Below, piece by piece: positions 51,165 to 59,706 of a DNA stretch of 64,000 nt. A program made the position numbers and the translations under genes. The DNA is taken from contig JBAXVX010000016.1 of the NCBI GenBank assembly GCA_037128705.1, forward strand, positions 1 through 64,000, given 5' to 3'. Every line of letters starts with the position of its first letter. Position 1 is the stretch's first letter. The stretch is from CAIVAT01 sp037128705. GTDB lineage: Bacteria; Bacteroidota; Bacteroidia; Bacteroidales; FEN-979. The notes under the pieces are model-generated. The model ran no database searches. It had not been told where the DNA came from and saw only the letters and a list, made by a program, of their open reading frames with translations.

Positions 51165-52055
51165 ATGTCTGAAGGAAGTTCGAAGAAGCAGATCCTTTTT
51201 ATTATCAATCCTATTTCGGGGGTTGGGAAGCTCAAGGGCGTGGAACATATTATTTCAGAACGCCTGGATAATTCTCTTTTCGATTCCTCGATTGTTTATA
51301 CCAATGCACCCGGTCATGCCACGGAGATCAGCAGGAAGGCTGCGGCCGACGGGATGGATATTGTTGTGGCCGTGGGAGGGGATGGGACGGTGAATGAAAC
51401 GGCGGCCGGGCTTGTGGGAACGGAAACCACCCTTGCCATTATTCCAAAAGGCTCAGGGAACGGGCTGGCACGTCATCTGAAGATCCCGATGAATGTCAAA
51501 GGAGCCATCGATGCCATCAACAAAGGGAAGTGTTTGAAGATTGATACAGCCACCATCAACGATCAGTTATTTGTGAACCTTGCGGGGGTGGGATTTGATG
51601 CTTCGGTTGCAAAAAAGTTTGCCTCGGCTGGAAAACGGGGTTTTTCCACCTATCTGAGAATCACGACCAGTTCTTACAGGAATTATGAACCCAAGCAATA
51701 TACCCTTGTTATTGACGGTAAGGTGATCAAGCGCCGGGCGCTCCTGATCAGTTTCGCCAATTCAAACCAGTTTGGCAACAACACCTCCATCGATCCGACG
51801 GCGAGCGTCAATGATGGCTACATTGATGTTTGCATTGTAGGAAAAATGCCCTATTGGAAGGCGGTGCTGCTGGCACCTTTGCTTTTCCTGAAAAAATTTG
51901 ACCAGACCCGGTATATTGAGATCATCCGTGCCAAGGAGGTGGTTCTGAGGAGGAAGAAGGGGAAAAGCATCCATCTTGACGGAGATCCGAAAATCATGGG
52001 AAAGGAGCTTACCATGCGGATCAATCCATTGTCGTTGAATGTAATCGTACCATGA
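51165..52055 (+). CDS. Diacylglycerol/lipid kinase (DagK/YegS family)
   Basis: The 296-residue protein is a diacylglycerol or sphingosine kinase-like enzyme. The nucleotide-binding motifs are FIINPISGVGK, VVAVGGDGTVNETAAGL and AIIPKGSGNGLARHLKIP, with a later NDGYIDVCIVG and the C-terminal HLDGDP. It would recycle diacylglycerol, for instance from phosphoglycerol transfer by the neighbouring LtaS-like enzyme, which would explain the pairing. Heptad arrays flank it on both sides. Confidence 0.92.
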   Translation: MSEGSSKKQILFIINPISGVGKLKGVEHIISERLDNSLFDSSIVYTNAPGHATEISRKAAADGMDIVVAVGGDGTVNETAAGLVGTETTLAIIPKGSGNGLARHLKIPMNVKGAIDAINKGKCLKIDTATINDQLFVNLAGVGFDASVAKKFASAGKRGFSTYLRITTSSYRNYEPKQYTLVIDGKVIKRRALLISFANSNQFGNNTSIDPTASVNDGYIDVCIVGKMPYWKAVLLAPLLFLKKFDQTRYIEIIRAKEVVLRRKKGKSIHLDGDPKIMGKELTMRINPLSLNVIVP

Positions 52056-52111
52056 TCGTGACACGTGACGCGTGACGAAAAAATCGTAAATCGTAAATCG
52101 AAAATCGAAAA
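52056..52111. repeat. Heptad array between lipid kinase and MscS genes
   Basis: TCGTGAC, ACGTGAC, GCGTGAC, GAAAAAA, TCGTAAA (x2), TCGAAAA (x2). It begins directly after the kinase stop and switches orientation in the middle. Confidence 0.85.
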
Positions 52112-52122
52112 TATTTCCGCAT

Positions 52123-53340
52123 ATGCAGCAGATAACAACGCACACCTTGAACCACGGGCTTAAATCAACCCTTACCGAATGGGGTTTCTCTGATGCTTTT
52201 GCCAGCTATCTTGCCGATTTTTCATCCCTGATCATGATCCTGATCTCCTCCATCATTGTTTATTACATCGCTAAATTATTCATCAACCATTTCCTGAAGA
52301 GGCTGGTTGACAAATCGGCCAGCAAATGGGATGATCACCTGTATGCCAATAAGGTATTTACGCGGCTTGCCCTGTTATTGCCTGCCCTGGTACTCCAGGT
52401 ATCCCTGGAGGCCAGTATTTCAAAATATCCTGAAGCCATAAAGTATATTGAACTTGTGCTTCACCTGTATATCACCTTTATCATTTTGCGGGTCATTGTC
52501 TCCTTCCTGAATGCCGTTTGCCATATCTATGGGGAACTGGATATCTCTGAATCCAAACCCATCAAGGGGTATGTACAGATCGGTAAGATCATTACCTATG
52601 TGGTCGGGGGAATTGCCATGATATCGGTCCTTATCGGTCAGTCTCCGCTAACGCTGCTGGCCGGACTGGGTGCCATGTCGGCGGTGATCATGCTGATATT
52701 CAAGGACAGTATCCTGGGTTTTGTGGCCGGGGTGCAGCTTTCGAGCAATAAAATGCTGCATATCGGCGACTGGATTACCATGCCGAAATACAATACCGAC
52801 GGAACGGTGATTGATGTGTCGCTGGTAACGGTCAAGGTCAGAAATTTCGACAACTCTGTGAGTTGTATACCGACCTATACCCTGATCTCAGATTCGTTCC
52901 AGAACTGGCGCAGCATGGGTGAAGCTGGCGGACGCCGCATGAAACGCTCGATATTGATTGATATTGGAACGATCCGGTTCATTGATATCGAAATGCGAAA
53001 TAACCTTCAGTCGAAAAGGATCATGCCAGCCGAGCAGAACCTGACTGAGGAAAGCCAGACGAATCTCGGGCTTTTCAGGATTTATGTCCTGAATTACCTT
53101 CGAAGTATTCCGAATCTCAACCAGGACGCCTCCCTCATGGTGCGTACGTTGCAGCCGACAGAAAACGGTTTGCCCCTTGAAATGTACGCATTCTATATTC
53201 CCCCTGACTGGGCTGATTTTGAAGATTTCCAGGCCCGGCTTTTTGAGCATATTCTCTCCTTGATGCCGGAATTCGGATTGAAGGCATTCCAGCGGCCATC
53301 AGGCAGGGATGTCCAAATGTCGAGCGTGCTGCCGGAGTAA
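52123..53340 (+). CDS. MscS-family mechanosensitive channel (YbdG-like)
   Basis: The 405-residue protein has about four to five TM helices. The pore-lining helix and beta domain of MscS follow: LLAGLGAMSAVIMLIFKDSI, then GFVAGVQLSSNKMLHIGDWI and GTVIDVSLVTVKVRNFDN. Its large C-terminal domain and overall length resemble E. coli YbdG rather than small MscS. It would open under hypo-osmotic stress to release solutes. Confidence 0.9.
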   Translation: MQQITTHTLNHGLKSTLTEWGFSDAFASYLADFSSLIMILISSIIVYYIAKLFINHFLKRLVDKSASKWDDHLYANKVFTRLALLLPALVLQVSLEASISKYPEAIKYIELVLHLYITFIILRVIVSFLNAVCHIYGELDISESKPIKGYVQIGKIITYVVGGIAMISVLIGQSPLTLLAGLGAMSAVIMLIFKDSILGFVAGVQLSSNKMLHIGDWITMPKYNTDGTVIDVSLVTVKVRNFDNSVSCIPTYTLISDSFQNWRSMGEAGGRRMKRSILIDIGTIRFIDIEMRNNLQSKRIMPAEQNLTEESQTNLGLFRIYVLNYLRSIPNLNQDASLMVRTLQPTENGLPLEMYAFYIPPDWADFEDFQARLFEHILSLMPEFGLKAFQRPSGRDVQMSSVLPE

Positions 53341-53353
53341 AATAGCTCCTCCC

Positions 53354-53384
53354 TTTGCCATTTCTGGGGAAAGTTCTAAATTTG
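53354..53384 (+). promoter_or_regulatory. Predicted argF promoter
   Basis: TTTG (53354-53357), 19 bp, TAAATTTG (53377-53384). The predicted transcript would start near 53390, just before a 15-unit heptad array. Confidence 0.7.
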
Positions 53385-53393
53385 CAAAAAAAA

Positions 53394-53498
53394 GCCATTA
53401 GCTATTAGGCATTAGCCATTAGGCATTAGGCATTAGGTTTTAGTCATTGGTAAATAGTCATTGGTAATTGGTAATTCATAATTCGTCATTCGTAACCC
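53394..53498 (-). repeat. Heptad array, 15 units, in the argF leader
   Basis: Plus strand: GCCATTA, GCTATTA, GGCATTA, GCCATTA, GGCATTA (x2), GGTTTTA, GTCATTG, GTAAATA, GTCATTG, GTAATTG, GTAATTC, ATAATTC, GTCATTC, GTAACCC. On the minus strand this is again G-type, then C-type, then T-type units. It makes up nearly the whole predicted 5' leader. Confidence 0.93.
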
Positions 53499-53511
53499 TA
53501 AACTCCCTCTT

Positions 53512-54513
53512 ATGTCATTCAACTTACGCAACCGCAACTTTCTAAAACTGCTTGATTTTACACCGCAGGAAATAAAATTTTTATTGGACCTGTCCATGGA
53601 TCTGAAAAAGGCCAAGTATGCTGGGACAGAGCAGCCCCGATTAAAAGGCAAGAATATCGCCCTCATCTTTGAAAAGGCCTCCACCCGCACCCGCTGTGCT
53701 TTTGAGGTGGCTGCCTTCGACCAGGGCGCACGGATTACCTATCTGGGGCCCGAAGGATCGCACATTGGCAAGAAGGAGACGATGAAGGATACCGCCCGGG
53801 TGTTGGGAAGGATGTATGATGGCATTGAATACAGGGGTTTTGGCCAATCCATCGTTGAGGAGCTTGGCAAATATGCCGGTGTTCCTGTGTGGAACGGGCT
53901 CACCAACGAGTTTCACCCCACCCAGATCCTGGCAGATTTTCTAACCATGATCGAATATTCGGATAAACCTTTGCATCAGGTATCATTTGTTTACTGCGGT
54001 GATGCCCGCAACAATATGGGCAACTCCCTGATGGTTGGCGCTTCGAAGATGGGGATGGATTTCCGTGCCTGTGCACCGAAGAAATACTGGCCTGAACAGG
54101 CGTTGGTTGACCAATGCCGCGAAATTGCGAAGGCGACCGGCGCCAAAATCACCCTTACCGAAAAGGTTGAGGAGGGGGTGAAAGGAGTTGATTTTGTCTA
54201 CACCGATGTGTGGCTCTCCATGGGCGAAGCCAAGGAACTTTGGGATGAGCGCATCAGGGAGATGCTGCCCTACCAGGTGAATGAAAAAATGATGGAAATG
54301 ACTGGGAATCCCAAGGTGAAGTTCATGCACTGCCTGCCGGCATTTCACAATAAAGACACCGAAGTCGGACTCGATATTTTCAAGAAGTACGGGTTGAATG
54401 GCCTCGAGGTGACCGAAGAGGTGTTCGAATCACCGGCCTCCATTGTCTTTGACGAAGCAGAGAACCGCCTTCATACCATCAAAGCAGTGATGGTGGCTAC
54501 GCTGGGAGCCTAA
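53512..54513 (+). CDS. argF: Ornithine carbamoyltransferase
   Basis: It joins ornithine and carbamoyl phosphate to citrulline. The 333-residue protein has the carbamoyl-phosphate motif STRTR at 57-61, EYRGFGQ, NEFHPTQILADF, and the ornithine-binding MHCLPAFHNKDTEV near residue 275-290. Its sequence pattern is that of enterobacterial-type OTC and not of the N-acetylornithine/N-succinylornithine transcarbamylases known from some Bacteroidota. It may serve arginine synthesis or the arginine deiminase pathway (then arcB); no other arg or arc gene is nearby. It overlaps the convergent ATPase gene by 4 bp. Confidence 0.93.
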   Translation: MSFNLRNRNFLKLLDFTPQEIKFLLDLSMDLKKAKYAGTEQPRLKGKNIALIFEKASTRTRCAFEVAAFDQGARITYLGPEGSHIGKKETMKDTARVLGRMYDGIEYRGFGQSIVEELGKYAGVPVWNGLTNEFHPTQILADFLTMIEYSDKPLHQVSFVYCGDARNNMGNSLMVGASKMGMDFRACAPKKYWPEQALVDQCREIAKATGAKITLTEKVEEGVKGVDFVYTDVWLSMGEAKELWDERIREMLPYQVNEKMMEMTGNPKVKFMHCLPAFHNKDTEVGLDIFKKYGLNGLEVTEEVFESPASIVFDEAENRLHTIKAVMVATLGA

Positions 54514-55181
54514 GCCGGAATTACCCTTCCTTTTTCGCACATCAGCGTACGGGCAGGATATTTATCGAAAAAGGTATAGTTGTGCGTCGCCATGACCACA
54601 GCCCTTTCTGTTTTCGAGATATCCATCAGCAGGCTGATAATACCTTCTGAGCTTTCAGGATCGAGGTTCCCTGTCGGTTCATCGGCCAGGATTACTTCCG
54701 GGTCGTTGATCAGGGCACGGGCAATGGCCACACGCTGCTGTTCGCCGCCGGATAACTGGTGCGGCATCTTGGCGCCTTTATTCCCAAGATTGACCTTGGC
54801 TAGCACCTCAAGGAGCCGTTTTTGCATCTTCCTCTTGTCTTTCCAGCCTGTGGCACGCATCACAAAGAAAAGGTTTTCGTTGACCGAGCGGTCCATCAGC
54901 AACTGGAAATCCTGGAAAACAATACCCAGTTTGCGCCGAAGATAGGGCACGTCTTTATTCCGGAGCATCCGGAGGTCAAACCCGGCAACCCGCGCTGTTC
55001 CTATCCTGACAGGTAATTCTGCATAAATCGTCTTGAGCAGGCTGCTTTTCCCGCTGCCGGTTTTCCCGATCAGGTACAGAAATTCACCTTTGCTGATACT
55101 GAGGGTAACATTGGCCAGGATGAGGTTCTCCACCTGGTATACAGATACTCTGTCGAGTTCAATGATGCGTTCGCCCGTCAT
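54510..55181 (-). CDS. FtsE-like ABC transporter ATPase
   Basis: The 223-residue protein is a small ABC ATPase of the FtsE/LolD class, with Walker A IGKTGSGKSSLLK, Q-loop FQDFQLLMD, signature HQLSGGEQQRVAIA, Walker B VILADEPTGNLDP and H-loop ATHNYTFF. The LRMLRNKDVPYLRRKLGIVF segment is typical of FtsE, which with FtsX regulates cell-wall hydrolysis at division. No ftsX is adjacent, which is usual in Bacteroidota. It could also power the lone MacB-like permease at 14.6-16.0 kb, which is speculation. Confidence 0.87.
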   Translation of the reverse strand: MTGERIIELDRVSVYQVENLILANVTLSISKGEFLYLIGKTGSGKSSLLKTIYAELPVRIGTARVAGFDLRMLRNKDVPYLRRKLGIVFQDFQLLMDRSVNENLFFVMRATGWKDKRKMQKRLLEVLAKVNLGNKGAKMPHQLSGGEQQRVAIARALINDPEVILADEPTGNLDPESSEGIISLLMDISKTERAVVMATHNYTFFDKYPARTLMCEKGRVIPA

Positions 55182-55232
55182 GATGGATAATTCGCTTTCA
55201 ACAAAAGTAAAGAATTGTTCTGATTTATTCGG

Positions 55233-55436
55233 TTATTGATCCAGTTTTTGAATTTTACCATATTCGAGCTCTTTGGCGATCTGAAGGATCTCGTCCATCC
55301 GGTGAAGCAGGTTGCACCGGGCGAGCGCCGTTTTGGGGTTGTTTATCCTGAAATAGGCAATCAGCGTAAAGTCCTGATCCCTGATCTGGATATAGTCCGG
55401 GATTTTACCGGTACCCTGAATTTTTAATATGTACAT
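55233..55436 (-). CDS. Small conserved protein upstream of the FtsE-like gene
   Basis: The 67-residue product (MYILKIQGTGKIPDYIQIRD ...) is probably real, since the ATG at 55436 gives a well-formed small globular protein without signal or membrane segment. Similar short proteins are, from memory, found before ftsE in other Bacteroidota. No function is known. It is 51 bp upstream of the ATPase gene on the same strand and likely cotranscribed. Confidence 0.65.
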   Translation of the reverse strand: MYILKIQGTGKIPDYIQIRDQDFTLIAYFRINNPKTALARCNLLHRMDEILQIAKELEYGKIQKLDQ

Positions 55437-55471
55437 TGCAGCATTCAATACTTGCAAATTCAGTTGTTTTT

Positions 55472-55597
55472 GCCACTAGCCACTAGCCATTAGCCACTAG
55501 CCATTAGGCATTAGGCATTAGGCATTAGCCATTAGCCACTAGCCACTAGCCATTAGCCATTTGTAAATCGTATATCGTATATCGTAAATCGTCATTA
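55472..55597 (-). repeat. Heptad array, 18 units, the longest in the window
   Basis: Plus strand: a run of GCCACTA, GCCATTA and GGCATTA units (12), then GCCATTT, GTAAATC, GTATATC (x2), GTAAATC, GTCATTA. The last unit holds the stop of the membrane protein gene (55595-55597). On the minus strand the GATTTAC block comes first, then the TAATGGC block. Confidence 0.95.
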
Positions 55598-57439
55598 TTT
55601 GTCGGTTTTCTCCGGCAACAGCACGCCTTCGATTTTCTGATAATCGGGTTCGTCCTTCAGGGATATAAAATCAATGGTCAGGTCGTCGACATAGAGTTTA
55701 TATAATGGCGACGGATTGTAAAAATAGATCTTGGCCGTTCCTTTTAAAGGCAGGGTTCCCGGAACATACCAGGCGATTTCGACCTTTGTCCATTCATCGG
55801 CCGGGACAAATTTCTCAAGAATAAACTGGTTGTAGCTCAGGCTTTTTCCATCCAGTTGATAATCAGCTACCAGGGTGGCCTCATTCATCTCTTTGGGTGC
55901 AAGAACCCAGGCCGTGATGCGGATCAGCCGGTTTCGTGTGGTGAAGAGGGAATCAAGTTTTGTTTCCAGTCCGACACTGTAAGGATTTTTTTTATCGGTC
56001 TTCGAGGACCAGCGACCCTGGTGGAATACCGTATCATTCCGTGTTCCGGGATTCATCCATACATGGCCCTGATCCTGCTCCATGTCGTTCGACATCGTAT
56101 TGATACCAACTATTCCATCTTCAGGAATATAAACCTTCGCTTTTTGCGACAGGCTGAAAAATGAGTCCCAATACATGGCGCGGGTGATGTTGTAAGGCGG
56201 AAAGATCCACTTCGTGTGCTGATAAAATTGAAGGAGGTTGAGCGATATCAGCAGAATAACCAGGGCTGAAAGGACCTTTTTCCACCCCCTCTTCCTGATT
56301 TGAAAATATAAAAAAAGGATCAGGAGAGCTACCAGTACATACAGGTCGATAAACACACGCTGCCCGCATTTAGAGGCATAATACCAAACCCACCAGCAGG
56401 ATGAAACATAGGTAAATACCAGCAGAAAGCCCATCGCCCAGTAAAACCTGAAGCGGTTTTGCCTGTACAGCCCGATGTACCCGAAGAGGGAGAAAAAGGC
56501 CAGCGGCGTATAAAGGAACCATCCCCGGTTATAACTGAAAAGGATCATCAGCAGGTGGGGTTGATAGAGATCGAGTTTCTCATTCCCGTAGGTGTAAACG
56601 ATGGGTTTCCCGGTTTGCAGGTACCACAGGACAAATGGAACTGCCAGTAATATTGCAGCCTGGATCAATCCCCGTATCAACGTTGCCTTTTCTGACAGGA
56701 TCAACCTGAAGGTCTGTACCAGGTTGGAAAAGCTTCCGGCGATGAATGGAACCAGGAGCAGGACCAGGGCGTTGGTGGGTCGGATGAGGAAGATCAGGAT
56801 GAAGAGCAGCAGTGACCTGACGAACCATTTGGGCCGGTATTCATGGAACATTTTATAGGTGGTCAGCGCAAACCCTGTGATCAGGGCGAATGAATAAACA
56901 TGGGTCATGGAGGGCTCGACCACTGTGAAGAAGACCAGGTTTGTGCCAAGGGTGACGGCCAGTGTGATGAAGGCGGCCGTTCGGTTGTCGGAGCCAAACC
57001 TTTTCAGGAGTTTCTGGAGCCACCGGGCACCCAGCCACAGGAAAAGCAAAGCCGACAAGGCAATGGAATACTGGTAGGGAAGAGAATATCCATCCATAGG
57101 GAAGACCTCCAGCCACGCCATCAGGTGCCCGAACAGGAAAAAGGGCAGCCACAAGATAGCCATGCCCGGAAAGTATTTGTTCACTTTCCGTGATCCGGCA
57201 TCATTCCTGAACTCCTTGAACACGGAACGGTTCGCAGGGTAATATTGCGCTTCATACTGCTCCACAAATCTGAACTGCAGGTCGTGGTAGATGAAAATTG
57301 CAGGAAGGTAGGCATAGTAACCCTTTCCGTCGCTGTTGATCACCCTGTCCCAGTTTTTCTCCGGGTTCTTGAATCCGATGAAGATCAGTACATAGACCAG
57401 CAGGATGATCTCCGGGGTGTGTTTGTAAATGTGCTTCAT
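55595..57439 (-). CDS. Large membrane protein, GT-C glycosyltransferase-like
   Basis: The 614-residue protein has about 11 TM helices (to about residue 400) and a C-terminal beta-rich domain of about 200 residues. An acidic pair in the first extracytoplasmic loop (DRVINSDGKGYYAYLP) and the many-helix layout suggest a GT-C enzyme using polyprenyl-linked sugars. The C-terminal domain resembles a carbohydrate-binding module. The substrate is unknown. The ATG at 57439 avoids overlap with the upstream rlmB-like gene, leaving 7 bp. The stop codon falls in a heptad array. Confidence 0.75.
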   Translation of the reverse strand: MKHIYKHTPEIILLVYVLIFIGFKNPEKNWDRVINSDGKGYYAYLPAIFIYHDLQFRFVEQYEAQYYPANRSVFKEFRNDAGSRKVNKYFPGMAILWLPFFLFGHLMAWLEVFPMDGYSLPYQYSIALSALLFLWLGARWLQKLLKRFGSDNRTAAFITLAVTLGTNLVFFTVVEPSMTHVYSFALITGFALTTYKMFHEYRPKWFVRSLLLFILIFLIRPTNALVLLLVPFIAGSFSNLVQTFRLILSEKATLIRGLIQAAILLAVPFVLWYLQTGKPIVYTYGNEKLDLYQPHLLMILFSYNRGWFLYTPLAFFSLFGYIGLYRQNRFRFYWAMGFLLVFTYVSSCWWVWYYASKCGQRVFIDLYVLVALLILFLYFQIRKRGWKKVLSALVILLISLNLLQFYQHTKWIFPPYNITRAMYWDSFFSLSQKAKVYIPEDGIVGINTMSNDMEQDQGHVWMNPGTRNDTVFHQGRWSSKTDKKNPYSVGLETKLDSLFTTRNRLIRITAWVLAPKEMNEATLVADYQLDGKSLSYNQFILEKFVPADEWTKVEIAWYVPGTLPLKGTAKIYFYNPSPLYKLYVDDLTIDFISLKDEPDYQKIEGVLLPEKTDK

Positions 57440-57446
57440 GAAGGTA

Positions 57447-58187
57447 TTATTTTGCATTCCGCTGCCGCAGCGCTTCGAAAAGAATCACGCCGGAGGCCAC
57501 TGAAACATTGAGTGATTCAATTTCGCCCGCGAGCGGGATCCGGACCACCTCATCGGTGAGCTTCAGGTATTCCTCTGAAATGCCTTCTCCTTCTGATCCG
57601 AGGATTAGGGCCATCGGCTTGTTGTAATCGGCTTTGGTATATTCATTTTCGGCTTTCTCGGTGGCCGCAACGATGGTCAGCCCGCTGTTCTTCAGGAACT
57701 GGATGGTCTCCTTTAGGTTTTGCGCCCTGACAACCGGCAGTTTGTACAAGGCCCCGGCTGAGGTTTTGATGGCATCGGAATTGATCTGCGCCGAACCTCT
57801 TGCAGGGAGAATGAGACCGTCAACACCGGCACATTCTGCTGTGCGGGCAATGGAGCCGACATTCCGCACATCGGTTACACGGTCGAGGATCAGGAACAGG
57901 GGCTGCCGGCCCTGCTCAAATACATAGGGAACAAGATCTTCAATTTGCTGGTAGGTGATCTCCGAAACGTAGGAGATAATTCCCTGGTGATTTTGACGCG
58001 ACAGGCGGTTGAGCTTTTCGATCGGGACAAACTGGAACGGGATTTCCAGCTCCTTGATGAGGTTGAAGAGTTCATGAAAACCATCGCCCCTCAATCCGTT
58101 TTGAAGAAATATCTTCTCCAGTTCTTTTCCCGATTTGATCGCCTCGATCGTTGGCCGGATACCGTAAATGTAAGTCTCTTTTTTCAT
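57447..58187 (-). CDS. rlmB: 23S rRNA (guanosine-2'-O) methyltransferase, RlmB-like
   Basis: The 246-residue SPOUT methyltransferase starts YIYGIRPTIEAIKSGKELEK, which is the RNA-binding L30e-like substrate domain of RlmB. The SpoU domain shows LILDRVTDVRNVGSIARTAE, ALILGSEGEGIS and RIPLAGEIESLNVSVASGV. It probably methylates G2251 of 23S rRNA. The ATG at 58187 is chosen; an in-frame start at 58214 would add MTNYQLPDN encoded by a heptad array. It is the second SpoU enzyme of the window after trmH. Confidence 0.92.
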   Translation of the reverse strand: MKKETYIYGIRPTIEAIKSGKELEKIFLQNGLRGDGFHELFNLIKELEIPFQFVPIEKLNRLSRQNHQGIISYVSEITYQQIEDLVPYVFEQGRQPLFLILDRVTDVRNVGSIARTAECAGVDGLILPARGSAQINSDAIKTSAGALYKLPVVRAQNLKETIQFLKNSGLTIVAATEKAENEYTKADYNKPMALILGSEGEGISEEYLKLTDEVVRIPLAGEIESLNVSVASGVILFEALRQRNAK

Positions 58188-58195
58188 ATTATCGG

Positions 58196-58223
58196 GTAAT
58201 TGGTAATTGGTCATTGGTCATTT
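58196..58223 (-). repeat. Short heptad array between rmuC and rlmB
   Basis: GTAATTG (x2), GTCATTG, GTCATTT. It supplies the last residues (NDQ) and TGA stop of RmuC. Confidence 0.85.
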
Positions 58224-59563
58224 TCTTCGGCCTTGTCGAGCAGCGATTTCGGGATCTCCTTCCCGGCCTTGGCTCCCAGCGATTTTATGTTTTCCACCCG
58301 CCTGATCAGGTTGCCTTTGCCTGTCGAAAGTTTATTCATGGAGGCATCGTACACCTTGCGGGTTGCATCAATTTTGGCGCCCACATCCTGAAGATCTTCC
58401 AGGAACCCGGTGAATTTATCATACAGTTCCCCGCTTTGCCGTGCAATCTCCATGGCGTTTTTATTCTGGTATTCCACGCGCCAGAGGTTGGCGATCATGC
58501 GGAGCGCAGCGATCAGGTTTGTGGGGCTGATAAGCAGGATCCGGCGATCGTAGGCCCAGTTCCAGAGATTGGGATCATATTGCATGGCCAGCATATAGGC
58601 CGGCTCGATCGGCATAAACAGCATGACAAAATCGAGGCTCTTCAGGGTGTAGATATCCTGGTAATTCTTACTGCTCAGGTCGGTGATGTGATTTCGCACC
58701 GACAGCAGGTGATCGCGGGCGGCCAACTCCTGTTCCTCCTTTGTATCGGCGGATGCATAACGTTCATAGGCCAGCAGCGATACTTTTGAGTCGATCACCA
58801 CATTGCGCTCACCGGGGTAGGCAACGATCACATCGGGCTGCATGCGCTTCCCGTGTTCATTGGTAAAGGATTGCTGGATAAAAAATTCCCGGTCGAGGGT
58901 GAGCCCTGACTTTTCGAGGATGCTTTCAAGGATGATTTCACCCCAGTTGCCGCGGGTCTTGGCCTGTCCTTTTAACGCGTTGGTGAGGTTGCTCGCCTCT
59001 TTGCTGATCTGCTGGTTAAGGTCGGTGAGGTTTTTAATTTCCCGTTCGAGTGAAAACCTTTGTTTTGACTCCTTATCGTAGGTTTCCTCTACCTTCTTTT
59101 CAAAATCGCGGATCTTTTCCCCCAGCGGTTTCAGGATCTCGTCCAGTTTTATCTTGTTTTGCTCGGTGAACTTCTGCGTTTTTTCTTCCAGGATTTCGTT
59201 GGCCAGGTTCTTGAATTCAACCCTGAACTTGTCCTGCAACTTTTCGAGATCGGCATTCTGCTCATCCAGTCGCTTGAGGAGGTTATTATATTCAGTGACA
59301 CTGGCGGTCAATTTATTGTTCAGCTGGAGGATGGCTGCATCTTTATCCCGGGTTTGCAAGGCCGACTGGTCGAGCTGATCCTGCAACATTCTGGCACGCT
59401 CTTCCAGTACGCTTTTCTCTTTATTCAGTTGATCGACCGCCGTTTTCATCTCATCCAGGGCCGTCGTACCTTGTTTATTTCCCGATCTGGCCAGCTTGTA
59501 GTAGAGCAGGATAAAGCCTACGACAAAGGCCAGTCCATAAACAATGATGAATATTCTCTCCAT
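58211..59563 (-). CDS. rmuC: DNA recombination protein RmuC
   Basis: RmuC limits DNA rearrangements at inverted repeats in E. coli. The 450-residue protein has an N-terminal TM helix (about 3-24), a long coiled coil (about 35-165) and a restriction-endonuclease-like core: GNWGEIILESILEKSGL, QPDVIVAYPGERNVVIDSKV and LKSLDFVMLFMPIEPAY. The last residues are encoded by heptad repeats. A protein acting on inverted repeats next to the heptad arrays is notable, though the link is speculative. Confidence 0.92.
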   Translation of the reverse strand: MERIFIIVYGLAFVVGFILLYYKLARSGNKQGTTALDEMKTAVDQLNKEKSVLEERARMLQDQLDQSALQTRDKDAAILQLNNKLTASVTEYNNLLKRLDEQNADLEKLQDKFRVEFKNLANEILEEKTQKFTEQNKIKLDEILKPLGEKIRDFEKKVEETYDKESKQRFSLEREIKNLTDLNQQISKEASNLTNALKGQAKTRGNWGEIILESILEKSGLTLDREFFIQQSFTNEHGKRMQPDVIVAYPGERNVVIDSKVSLLAYERYASADTKEEQELAARDHLLSVRNHITDLSSKNYQDIYTLKSLDFVMLFMPIEPAYMLAMQYDPNLWNWAYDRRILLISPTNLIAALRMIANLWRVEYQNKNAMEIARQSGELYDKFTGFLEDLQDVGAKIDATRKVYDASMNKLSTGKGNLIRRVENIKSLGAKAGKEIPKSLLDKAEENDQ

Positions 59564-59706
59564 GGAAAATCAGATAATAAAAGACAAAAGTAGGTTAATT
59601 AACCCAATCAGGATAACAGAAATCAAAATTACAGAACCAGTTCGACAATGTAAAATGAGGTCACCGGATGAACGATAGGCTGTTTTTTTATCAATGTATG
59701 ATGGTC

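Noticed and set aside
58188..58214. Longer RlmB-like start adding MTNYQLPDN
   Set aside because: Encoded by the heptad array; the ATG at 58187 matches the family start.
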